Assembly: GCA_935421135.1 (NCBI GenBank)
Contig: OW285188.1
Coordinates: 9,528,733 to 9,592,732 of the forward strand
DNA: 64,000 nt
DNA from: Bugulina stolonifera
Taxonomy: Eukaryota > Bryozoa > Gymnolaemata > Cheilostomatida > Bugulidae
Direction: 5' to 3'
Shown piece by piece: positions 10,859-30,300 of the stretch. How positions within the stretch are numbered: the first letter of the stretch is position 1; the number at the start of each line of letters is the position of its first letter. A model generated the notes under the pieces. It worked only from the letters and a program-made list of their open reading frames with translations. It did no database searches and was not told the DNA's origin. The position numbers were made by a program, and so were the translations under genes.

Positions 10859-12914
10859 CTGCATATAGGCACATATTATATATATGATATAAAATATATT
10901 CGTGTTAAGACTTGAGTTACTATTATACAGTTACATATACATTGTACATACTTTATTGTCACTACTACTGCAAGTATTTGTCACTGCTCACCTCTCCATG
11001 CGTTGCTCCTAGTTTAATCGTTACATGCAGTATGTATATATGTGTGTACCATTCAATACCCATACTATTACACTGCATTATTCACATGTGTCCCCTAAAC
11101 CAATCATGGCTATAATATAATATGATATCCATGGAACCAATCACATAATATTATGATGTCTTGCCATGCAATGTGTTGTAGAGTTGTTCCCTCTTTCTAC
11201 TATGAACAATCAAGAGAAGACAACTTTTGTAAATTCTGAACTGCAGTTACATGACCTGATTTTCGCACTATATCATTTGCTAACGCTTATTCAAGACAAA
11301 ATTACAGAATAACAAAGTCAAATTTTCTAAATAAAAATGTTGCTATATGTAGTGAACTGAATTAATGTCTCTATAATGCTACTGAGTTGAATGTGTTGTG
11401 CTGTAAACACCTTAATCATACTGGTAACTGTAAATGTCTATGTTGTAAATTGTTTAAACTACTAAGGGTCGAATGCCAAGTGTATATAATTATTAGTTAA
11501 CTAGAGCAATTATTTACATATGTCACAATCCTCCACCCAGCCTGTAAGGGCCGACCTTTATGTCGGACACATTGGATGTTTTTACTATGTCCTAGTTGTA
11601 CCTCCTGATGATGCATCGGGTCGCACAGGTTTTTGTGGAATAATTGGGAGTTAAGTGTAGGCCGATGACCCATCGATCCCTCAGACTTTGGGCAGGACCA
11701 GTTTTTTTGCATAAAAGGTGCCATATTTTTCTTTTTAGTTCAGTTCGAGTTTGGATTACAATCCAGCTATACGTGTACTTTTATCTTCTTATAACTATGC
11801 TCTGCATTCTTGGTAGAATCTTGTGAGGACTACCTAGAAGTTTATCAGCCTGTCGAACTTAGTGCCCGGAGTAACCAGTATAGTGAAGAAAAACTTCTAT
11901 AGACTTGGACCGGGAACCAGAGGTCAGTCCTACACACGTCAGATCTGTTGCTTATAGGTTATATCTCGAGGTCTCTATCGGCATCTAGTAGAGGACAGGT
12001 CAACTCTAGCCTAGGACTTTACTGGTTGTTGTTCAATGCAGGTGGTGTGTCAGCCTGTGCACTACCCACAAGTGAACATTGGAATACGCTGTATATCGAT
12101 ATTATTTACCCACAGTGTGCTTTGTCATTACAGTATCACACACCACCAGTTCATCTGCAGTCAACGTGTGCCAAAGTAGTAGAAATTTTCATCTAGCACA
12201 CATTGCCATAAGATAACATATAAAGCAACATGAATGTGCTGGGTTTTACAACTTCATACTCGCCTTATGCCTTCTGTAAATACTAAATTGACAAAAAATA
12301 TTCAGTAGCAGTTTTTAAATATTTCAGGCATTCATTAATCATTAATCTACCATTGCAAGATTGAGAATTATTAATTTGCCCATAGCCTCATAGTCATAGT
12401 GGGTCATCTCACTCACTCATCCGCATTCAGCAAATTTAAGTAAATGAAAAGGTCACATTATAAAAGTAAATCAGCGATACGCTGTATTATTGACCTTTTC
12501 ACTGTAGCACACTGTTAGTAATGAGGCATTCAACTTGCACAATTTGTGATAATAGAATGTTCTATCAACGACGAGTGAGTAACGAGTGAATAACAGTAAC
12601 TGCCTTGAGTAACCCATCAAACTCTCCAAACGCTTATTATATGAATACTATAATACCAATACATCGAATTAAAAGATCCAATGCATTAACAAATAACAAA
12701 TGACAATGCGTAGTGTGGTTGTTCCCCTATCTTTAGACCAACTTCTGCTAGTCTTCAAAATAGGCGTGGGAGACTTCCTACAGAGAAAGCAATTCTGTAG
12801 AATGCCTCCGATGACAATAGTATTGCGTTTCACTACTGGTCAGCTGCAATTGAGAGAGCTAATTTGATTGGGTGTAAAATAGACGCAGACACCACTCGTG
12901 AATGAAAAACAAAG
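10859..12914. other. Intergenic region between CHPF-like copy B and PSMC5
   Basis: The two genes diverge here, so both promoters should lie inside. A stretch of about 11500-12200 is visibly less AT-rich than its surroundings and contains CATAAAAGG (about 11710), which looks like a TATA box. It may be a remnant of a long terminal repeat or other mobile element, starting near TGTCACAATCC at 11520; I could not find a matching end or target duplication. No conserved coding exon was recognised. Confidence 0.4.
11181..11228. repeat. Short hairpin of the GAGTTG...CAACT type
   Basis: GAGTTGTTCCCTCTT is followed after a short loop by AAGAGAAGACAACT, forming an imperfect stem. Similar hairpins occur at 1215-1245, 6199-6243, 20485-20527 and 39668-39693, with single arms near 8492, 17252 and 59646. 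Confidence 0.55.
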
Positions 12915-19596
<6,682 letters not shown>

Positions 19597-20151
19597 GGAT
19601 TGTGTAGAGTACAGACTGGGAACACTATCTCATTACTCTTGTTGTTATTTACATAAATAGTATATCATCAACCTGTATGATTGCCATGTAATTTTATAAT
19701 GTATGATATAGCAATATACTAATATATATCACACAGTACATTTGTAAAAAGAATTAAATTTCATGGATAATTAAATAAAAATTCTCATTGAGATAAATAA
19801 TGACTGTTTCACTCAGCAAGCACTAACATGAGATGTTACATCATAGTATTACTGTCTACATTAGAAATGAAAAATAATATGATGGTGTCTAATAATAATA
19901 CAAATACTTACAGTATGTTGTTGCCTTGCTTATTTTTTATAATTTAGGAAGGCATAATACCGAAAATGGCTTGTCTTTGGTTTTCGCAGCTGTTTGCATA
20001 CTAAACCAACCAATCACATTCAAGCTTCTATCAGTACCAGGTTCATGTTACTTGTTCAATTACAACATTCCTACTCGGGATACAAATGGCTGTCACGACT
20101 AACACAACTTTTGATTTCTCTTCTTCTGGAGATATATTCATCTAGTTCAAG
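19597..20151. other. Convergent 3' intergenic spacer, PSMC5 and RIM
   Basis: The stop codons are only 555 bp apart and face each other, so the two 3' UTRs may be close or overlap. It is AT-rich; I recognised no other feature apart from the candidate polyadenylation signal. Confidence 0.6.
19774..19779 (+). promoter_or_regulatory. Possible polyadenylation signal of PSMC5
   Basis: AATAAA lies 178 bp after the PSMC5 stop codon and before the 3' end of the convergent RIM gene. Short AT-rich hexamers occur by chance here, so this is tentative. Confidence 0.4.
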
Positions 20152-21314
20152 TCAGTGAGCTGGGTTATATGAACTATCTAATGAAGATTGTGAGCTGTGT
20201 TTTGCTGCCGATCCAACTATGGAAGAAGTAGTGAATAGTTTGTATGTACCAAACACTATCTTTGATAAATCCAAATCATCCAAGTTCACTTGGGCCACAC
20301 CCAGAAACACTTTCCGATCCAGCTTGCCATAGTCCCCCCATACCATCACCTGAAAATAGATGGGTTACTATTACTATTAGCATTATTAATACTACAGATG
20401 ACTTGCATGTAGTATTTTATTGTACATGACAAGTGTACATGTACATGTATGTACAGCGTAGTTCAATTTATGTGAACAAATACAGGAGTTATTATCCCCT
20501 GAATGTACTGCAGGGGACAGCAACTCCATTCAAGTGTTCACATCAAATGTAACTCCCATTCACTAACACTAGAGAGAGATGGTTTAGGTCTAAGATTATA
20601 CAGTGTGTAAATGTATTTATTGCTTATAATCAAAGGTGCACTGGCACATATTATTTACAAGAATGTACATTGTATGTTTGCTAAATTATGGGTAAATTAA
20701 AACCATATGCCAGGATTCAATGACTACATCCACTACTATATTTGTACAGGTCTATCTAGCTGGAGTTCCTGGCCTTCAGAGCCATTTATTGGTTTGAGGA
20801 GGCTGGAACCCAGGCTAAGGTTTGTTATACGTACAGATGAAGAAACACACCTGTAGTATTCTCTGCATGTAGGGCTCCATAAATATCACAATACAATTGT
20901 AGCTGGGCTCCAAAGTTCTCTCACGGGTGACTGGAGTCTTTAACTTTTCCACGCAACGTTTGCCATCCATGAGATAAGCTTTCACATATATGGCTACAAT
21001 AATATGTATATAACTATATAAAAAGTAAACTCTACCATCTGATCAGTTTGAAGCATAACAGAGAAATTAGAACAAATTGCACTTTTATAGTTAAAAATTT
21101 AAGCTTACCAGGCAATGATTTAGCACCAGTTTTGTTGACTAGATTTCTTAATTTTACTATCTCTACTTCCAGACGTCCTTTCTTGTCACTCAACCCCATG
21201 AGAAGTTCCCCTAGACAGGAGTCGCCCAGTACTTGCCGGCCAACAATCTGGCCGGGTCCGAGCCCTTCGATGAAATCATTCAATCCTTCATTGCCATTTC
21301 TAGGCTGAGCCCAC
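20152..21314 (-). CDS. RIMS: RIM exons 30-32: C2B domain and C terminus
   Basis: Exons 21314-21109, 20993-20851, 20349-20152 (stop TGA). FIEGLGPGQIVGRQVLGDSC precedes C2B exactly as FLDGLGPAQLVGRQTL does in vertebrate RIMs. C2B reads GRLEVEIVKLRNLVNKTGAK, AIYVKAYLMDGKRCVEKLKT, then VMVWGDYGKLDRKVFLGVAQ and DLDLSKIVFGTYKLF. Top-loop Ca2+ ligands are missing, as in other RIMs. In known RIMs C2B binds PI(4,5)P2, liprin and Ca2+ channel subunits. Confidence 0.96.
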
Positions 21315-24300
21315 CTAAAGTATATTCAGCGAAATGTATCATATAAGACTGATTATAAAAGTCCAATAGTACCTTGGCCCACATTGAAGGAAGGAAACAA
21401 CAATAGCCCTGTCTTGGGGTATCACCGAGTCAAAATGCATATAATCTAAACAGAGTAATAGCATTAGGTATCATTCTTGCAACTCTCTCCAAATCAACTA
21501 TGCATTACTCTATGCATTTCAGGAACAATACAGATTTAGACAAGCAATCCAAAAATTTTGCATTTCATTATTCTGTGTTATCAGAAAGACACACAAAAAT
21601 TTGCAAAAAAAGTAGCATATAAAAGGCAAATACAGCTTTAAAATTTTAGTATTGAAATAGAAAAAAGTCAGATTTTAGTGTAGAGGTATGAAGGAGAGAC
21701 AAAATTAAATAAGAACAAACCAGGAACTAATAAAATAGATCAAACAATGGAAGGAAGTGCAAGATGCTATCACCAATACCAAGAGTTTGCTAGCAGTGAG
21801 CTGTACAACTCCAGAGAGACAGCTGTAAATCAGTGGAAGTGATCACTAACACAACTTCACCAAACTGAGTAGTGAGAGAGAGGGGGGAATAAATATTGTG
21901 AGCAGCACTACTAGATCTACCAACTGTAAGCTAGCAGACTATCTAACACAACCACATACTGTGTAGCATTCTTAGCCTGTGGAGTAAGAGCTATTAGTCT
22001 TTCAGCACCACTGAGGTGAGATAAATTTGTGCCCCCATTAGTGTAAGGAAACTGTGGCACCACTTGCTGGCTGTGAGGAGGTACTGGTTGACCAGGGATG
22101 CCAAGACTATTTCTTGGAGATAAGTGGTTTGAATGGGCAAATGAAGTGCCTTGTGGGTTGGGAGTGCGAAAAGGAGTCGGTTTGCTTTTCTCAGACTGCG
22201 AGGCGAAGAGGTCAGGGTTAGAAATGGCTGCCACCATCTCGTTAACCTGTAACCGCCTAGGATCGGATACTCTCCGGGCAGCCAGTTCATTTAACCTATT
22301 CCTGCCAATACAAATAGATTAGTAGCGTAAGCTTGCTGGTTTTGTTAATTCACAGCATTATACAAGTACAATTGTATCATTGTAGCTAGATGTTATTAAT
22401 GCAAAGTAAAGATATGACAGTATTTCTTAGGCAACTTTTATAAACAATATAAAACACATTTTCTGTACTAATTGTCTTGCAATACTCTAACACATGTTGT
22501 ATAACATTTAAGCAGTAATGCATTTTTTATAAAGTGATGGAAGAATCAAGCAGTGAACTTGGGTTTAAGCTCCAATACTGTCATAACCAAAAATATGTTT
22601 ACACAGATGTACTGTATGCTCAACGGAAATAGTGTTAAATTTACAATCTTGCAGTAACTTAAATGTGCCAACACAAGATACTGTATGAAATATATAATAT
22701 GGTATGATTACAAACCCTATATAGTTAATGTCAGTCCTGTAAAATGTGATAATACCACTCAGTTATAATATTATTATTTTATTTTGGATAGAGTGGAGCT
22801 AATTTTCATTGCGTACAGTTTTGTAGACAATACAGAAATACTGTCATTACATAATAAAAACATGTATCTAATAAAAGGAAAATCTATACAAGTTGAAAAT
22901 AGATGCTATCTTATCATTGATGGCAAATTATGCTAGACCAGACAACAGCACAAACACAAGACCAACCGACAAGATACAGCAACTACCAACTCACGTAGGA
23001 TCTATGTTGTAATGTGGAGGAGGACGGTGATGGTGTTGTTCAGGGCTGTACATTGCCCTCCTCTCAGTCATCTGAGCCAGAGCTAGACTGTATAGCACAA
23101 TTTAAACATAATGACTAACAACCAAGTTGTAGCTGATAAATCGGATGAAATAGATTTGAAAGACCAACAAGTATTTACAGAAATGAAATAATACTTCTTT
23201 GGCACAATTTGCAAAATTTTGAAATCATCAACCATCGAAATTTTATAACTGAAGCATAACTTGTGATTGACTAGATGTGTGACCAAGTTTTGGACTAAAA
23301 TGATGAGGATTTATGTCAAATTAGGGTTTATACACATGTACACTAACAGAACTAAATAGAATTTTATGATCTGCATAATAATATCATATAACATAGCACA
23401 CAGCACACGACCATGTTTTGGTTAATAAATATAGATTACATAACAATGTATTTTTTTAATATGGACTAACAACAGTGGAAAATTTGAATGTTAGTAGAGG
23501 TACGTGATGAGATAAAGTCAACTCAAAAAGGAATGGCTGAAATATGAAGAAACTGAATTATGAGCAGGGACAAAGTTTTGAGAGCAGAATTAATATCTGT
23601 TCATCTATTTCTACAAAACTATGCTTTTACTTGTGTAACATTTGATAAAGATCATCTTCTACGGGCAGTTTGGTAGTGTAATGAGGTGAGCAAACATCTA
23701 TGTTGAGTCATTGTGCATTGTGCTATGGGTCATTATGCGCTGTGTTGTGATTTATTATGTTTTGTGTTATGAGTCGTGTTATTATTCATCATGAAGAGAC
23801 AGAGATTAATCATGGTGGCAGTCTGGGTACACCGTCACCCGTATTTCTGCGTCAAATTTAGTGAAAATATGAAATCTATCTAAGAAGCAAGTTTCAAAAA
23901 CTAATAAATTTTGAGCTGAGAAATGATAAAGACACTGTAGACTCACTCGTCTTCATATCGTGAGCTTGCTACGCTGTTGATGCTACCACGCCTAATGTTG
24001 TGTGGGCCAGGATCACTATCACGCCTGATATCATACGAACTAACGTCACTAACTCTCCTCATGTCTGAGATAGAACTAATGTTGCTACCTCTTCTTAAAT
24101 CGCTGGTTGAGCTAATGTCGCTACTACGTCTGAAATCTGATGTGTAGCTAGTGTCGCTATCAAAGTGTTCATTCATATTGCTGCTGCTACTATCTCGCCT
24201 AGTACTACTGCCATGGGCATCACCATTGTTAACAGTAACAGGTGACATGTGGGCCTCTCTCTTCAGGCCTTCAATGCGCTCACTGAGGTGGGCAAACACC

Positions 24301-27300
24301 CGTTTCCTGTTTAAACAAACACGTCTAGGTAATGGATAGACATTCGGAAAGACTGAGATAGCTTTTGGCAAACTATGCCATAACTTCAACCTGGGACTTA
24401 GTTTCATAACCATAAACACAAAATAATTTTTAACACAATCCATACGCTGTGCAGTATGAGGACAATAATGAACAATCACATTGACACAAGACGATCTACA
24501 TATAGTGTTTAATAGAATTAGACTTGTCAGCAAAATATACTATTTACAAGGTGAAGAATGTAATACATACACCTGTATATACATGTACATCTCAGTGAGT
24601 ACCTCCTGAGATGTACATGCACAGGAGAGTTGAGTAAAGGAAGGACCTCAGCCGCATCAAGAGACGCCATAACATCATAACATTTGCAATTTACTAGTTC
24701 AACTGTTCATACTAGCGACCATATGTACCTAAATCCGTGTAAAAATCAGTCTAATAAACAATTCAATTTTATCTATAATATACATGTAATTACCGCAAAA
24801 CTGCATGAGAATGTATTAATTTTCAAATGAATTTCAATAGACCTTTTATTTACTTTTATGATAACATATGCCTCCACACACTCTAAAGGGAGAGACAGAG
24901 AGAGCTGTTGGTAAAGTACACTGTACTTACGCGTTGGACGAATCACTCGAAATGGAACAGACACTACCATCAGTGGAGTCTTTACTTGTCTGCTTGTTCA
25001 ACTTTTGAAATCTTCGGTCTTGAAGTTCACCCACCCGTCCATAACCACCTGAAGTTAAACTTTAAGTGAACTACTCTGACCATAGATATAATATACTCGT
25101 ACATGTATATACTATATTATATCTATGACTCTGACCCATTTTAAAAGTAAAGACGATAAACACTTTTACTAAGCATTGCATTTCCACAGCAATATTGTGG
25201 GTGCTGTTATAGAGCCATCTTAGTAGCAGTTTACAAAAACCTACTACAAAAATATGACTGGTTTTACAGTATTTAGCATCAACAAAGCTTTTTGATTGAA
25301 AATATTATGTGTATACAATGTAATTTGTATGAATAATAAAATTTGTAACGCAATGAGTTTGAAACAAACAAATCCAAGATAGCTAGCAATATGACTCATA
25401 TAATATGACTTGATACTAACCGTATGCATGAGATGGTTGAGGGTTATGGGGGAGATAATTACTTCCTTTCCTATTCATCCTGTGGTCAGCATTGTCGGGT
25501 GCGAGTCCAGAATCGGACACACTGCCAGGCTCGCTGCCTCCTCCACCACCAGTTGAATATATGAGAGGAGACGCCCCAATAGAATGGGACAGAGCTTGCC
25601 TTCTTCCTGCGGGACCTCGACTTTCCATTTTATGCATAAATTTACTAAAATATAATATGACTGTCATGTCATTATCGCATTATTACCATAACCTTGCATG
25701 GTTGGCAGTTGCTGCGTAACAAATTGCGTATTTGCTAGCAGAAAAATTAAATTGGCACACTGCAGATACAAAGCATACATCTGCTCATCCTACACATGTG
25801 TGATGTCAAACGACACACTAACAGAGTTGAAGAGTATAGCAAACCTGAAGTGTTTAGAATGCTTTGGCCTTTCTGACTGTGCTGATCTCGTACTAAACTC
25901 TGAAATCTCAGAAGCATCACTAAGAAGCATATCATCGTCTGACAATCCTAAAACAGCAGACAAAAGGTTCCACACACAAGTTTGTACATGGTACTCATGG
26001 ATATCATAATTGGAAGGCCTATTTTCCTACAGCCATTTAATAGCACCTACTCAGAACAAAAATAGATGGAGACAAGAGTTGATCACAAAGAGTGAGTAGG
26101 AGCTAACTTAGCATTAGTTACATTGTCAATATCAGACTCCCAAGTTGTATTCTTGCTTACTAAAAATTTCACCAGGAGAGCACTTTGGTGAAAGAGAAAA
26201 CTACTGAAACAAAAAACGTTTTTTTTTGTAGTGCTGTGCATACACAAAGACTAATACACCTCTCAGTCAGTATCAGTTGTATCAGCATGAAGTACATGTA
26301 TATCAGTGTCATCAACCTCAACTGTCCTATCGAGAAATGGACCAACGCCGATACATCTGATCATCCACCATGATGCCCTACTTCATCATTATGCTAAGAG
26401 ATCATAAACGAATTCATTGCATACGAATAATCAAACTGACTGACTGAACTTATTACTAACTCACCAACTCGACTGTCCGAGTAAGACCGATTTCTCTCTG
26501 TGGAGTATCTTCCATTCGTCTCACGCCCGAGATAGTGCCTGTTATCTCGCCCATGTCTTTCCAGCATATGAGGAGGCACTGCAATCATATAACATGAGAT
26601 CGCTATCTAATTGATACCAAAAAACAGATATTGAATCAGATACTTCAGATACTAATTGCAAGAGAAATTGGAAATTTTTAGTCAGTCAAGTTCAGGGAAT
26701 TCAGGAATATGCCGAAATGAGCCTCACCATTACTCTTAAATTGCTGTTTTGAAGGAAATTAATCAGTGGGTGGTTACACGCACAAAAATCTTAGTTTGGT
26801 AAATTACAAAAATATGCATTTAAAATCATTGATTACGAATACATTTCTACAAAATAAATATAAGTGTGGAAATATCTATTGCCATGCAAGCTTCTGTAGA
26901 ACTACGCTACTGGACTATTACCAGAACAACAGAGAGGAAGTTGGTAAAATAGCACAATCATCTACAGAAGGTCAAGGACAGATTAATCTTTGGGTAACAT
27001 TTAGTATGAACACTTCACTCGTATTTTGGAATGGCATTTGAGACCGGCCTAACATATATAAATACAAATTCTCTGACATCTACACATGGTCACATCAGAT
27101 CTTATATACGCTGTACCATGTATATGCTATACTTAGCTAACATGAAAGTGAGGCTGGTTTACGCCATGACTTAACTAACATCCAAGGCTATACAAATGTA
27201 CATAAAAATCTATTTTCATTCTGTATAAACACAACTAAATAATATCCCTTCCCCTCCATTTAGCAACATAATATAGGCATACGGAAAGAAATATTGCAAA

Positions 27301-30300
27301 TTAGTAGTTTTGAGCAGCAGCAGGTGTAGTGATTGTGGTACAGAAATAGCGTAATTCCCTAGTTTAGTAGCTATTATAGCTCTTACCATGATATGCAGGG
27401 GAGCAAGTAAGAACCACTAGGTAGAATAGTGCTTATGCAGGAATATATGGAAGGGCAGTCAAAGGAACAGATCTAGGCTCAAATCATGTGAAACTATTAT
27501 ATGGAGTGATCCTCCCTTGCACATTGGTACATTGGTACAGAGAATAGCAAGATTCTAATTACTCATATAAACTAGCTAGATGACTATCAGATAATATTTT
27601 CAGAAAGACAGAGATATAAATCTAAAACTATCCAGTAAACTGTAACAGAAATACATGTAGATAATAGGCCTAGTGATTTAATAAAATAATGTTGAACTTT
27701 TTATCCTTGTCTGTCAATTCACTCAGAATCTAACCCCTCAAGAGGTAAATAGTTGTGCTGGACTTATCCATGTACATAATCTCACGTTTCTATCAAGCAA
27801 AATCTGTTAAGCTATAAATTCCATGGTGAACATTTTAATAATTAAACTAGCATGATTCATTAGATTAGAAAATGTATTAAATTCTAGGAACATAAAATTA
27901 TAACACAAATGTCTTAGAAAAGTTCCAACATAAATTCTACTAACCTAATCTTGCATAATAGGATTGAGGCAAATTATAGATAAGAGAAGCTGTAAATTTT
28001 AATTTTAAATCACTAGGAAATATAACTACTATTGCACATTGTAATTGCATTGAAGTATAACTCATGGGGTTAGTATATCTGTACTGGTATAACTCGTGGG
28101 GTTAGTATGTCAGTACTGGAAACTATGTTTCTCCATCTAGAGTTGAATCGTCAATCGTGAACTTATTCATCTACATACATCATGAAATAGAATGGAATTT
28201 TAAATAATAATCACTTACTTAATGTAAATGAGTTAAGAGAGTGGAGTCGTCCTGACATGTAAGAAATTACTACACATGTCGATATACATTTAACATGTAT
28301 ACTACTATGTATCATTTTCTCTCTGCAACCTTCATAGCTTTTCAGCACAGAAATCATTTTAGAGTCTATCAGAAATGAAAAAACTAATAAATTATTGTTT
28401 GAAAGATGGTGGTAGAGTTACAATATTAGCACCAGTTACGACACATGATCACACTTTCTTAAAGCGCATTGTACCTCTGTCAGACATAGTCATGGGAGGA
28501 TGTGAGTTTGGAGCACCTTGGGGCACCTGTGGCAGCTGTCGGCGCCTTGGTAGAGGTGATGGTCCATTTGGCATACCGTGGTAATCGTCTCTGCCGGGGC
28601 TACAAGATAATGAGTATATTACTAACAACAACAGGATGTGGTGTCAGGAAGAACATCTGACCATCACAATATATGCTCACGCTCCGCATTCCCTCCTAAT
28701 TCTATGTGGCTACTCTCTGGGCTTGGGTGGGTGGGTGGGTGAGGGGAGTTGGTGGTGCACAGCATTAAATATACAATACAAAGGATATGGAAGAACTCTC
28801 TCACGGAGAAGAAGTACACAACGAATTATCATAGAATTTAAGTTTTAGTGAAACGCTCTTCTCTTCTGTAACCAGTAGAGGAGGGTGAGGCTCTCTATTA
28901 TTCTACTGTATATGGTTCATCAAATGATATTACCATATACATAATATGTACAATGTACGTGTATAATTTAGTAATAAATGTTTGTTCCCTGATCAATTGA
29001 TTGTTTTACGTTTGAAACTGGTTTATGAACACTGGCACTAGTTACAGTCATGGAGACCAATGTGAAAGGAACCTTGTAACAAGCCTGCAGTAGTAGGTAA
29101 CTGTTCCCAAGTTGTCATCACAAGGCATGACAACTCCACAGTAGGGGTTCATGGAATTTGAATCTGGTATTCTGGGGCTGCATCATATATAGGTCTAGTT
29201 GCTGGAGTTGCATTACCAATCAGGGCTATAAACGGTTCTAGTGCAGATAGCCAATCATAATTAATGTAACTAAACAACAGTGTGCTAGAGGTAGTCTATA
29301 CCCTGGGTAGAGTACTATGGCCTAGTAAAGTACCTCCCTAGTAACTGTACATATCATATTTCTTATCAACAGTTAGATCTAATACTATGATTGGAGCACA
29401 TAGATTATATATGCATATAATATAGTGAAAAAGAAGAAATAAAACGTCACCTGAAAATCCCTGCTACGCTCCTAATCAGGGCTTCAATTTTTACATTGAA
29501 GACAAGTGACCAATTATTGAATCATTGACTTGTTTACTATGATGATACCCTATTGAATATGAACCTCTACACTATCATTGCCATGTGCTTAAACAAAAAT
29601 GGATAGGAAAGCATTTACCACACAACTAGTGACTAGGAACAAATATATTACGATTACATGTATATTCTTCTATTAAAATGTAGATGGGCTAATGCAGCAA
29701 AATTGAGTATACTTTGAAGTTGTGCTCCCTTTCCCTATGAAGAGTTGTAAAAGTACAAATGCACTACAAGTCATGTAGTATCAGGTATCACGGTGTACCA
29801 TTATGGTAATCAAATAGCAGTCAGGAACAGAAAACATCCTTCACCGTTTGGCATCATGCCACAAGAGACCAGCTAACCCATGCAGTCAACATGGATAATA
29901 AATAAAATGTCAAAAGTTCAGATGATGATAATTCATCGTGAAATGCTGACCAGAAGTGACGTATGGTTAATAACCAACTCCATCCACACAAGTGTATATG
30001 CAAGTATTTTCAACAAAAATTTAAACTGATGTGTTTAGTGCATTCCTCATCAAAAACTCATACCTAATAGAAACAGATAATTATATATTACGTTTTATAG
30101 TACACTATGACATGGGATTCAAATATTCATATGTCCAACACTTATAATAGACTGCCAACAGGAACCTAAAAGTGATGCTGCCGAGACTTTGAGAAATAGA
30201 AATGTGCTATAAATGTTAAAAGTAGATTCAGAAAGGCGTAAGCTACGTAGAAAAAAATGTTTGAAAAGGATTTTTTTAGTAATAGGCTTAAAATATTATG

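Noticed and set aside
21370..21446. Exon-like block between RIM exons 29 and 30 (frame YMHFDSVIPQDRAIVV)
   Set aside because: It has splice-like borders but is about 73 nt and would shift frame; with the incoming phase it meets a stop, while exons 29 and 30 join perfectly without it.
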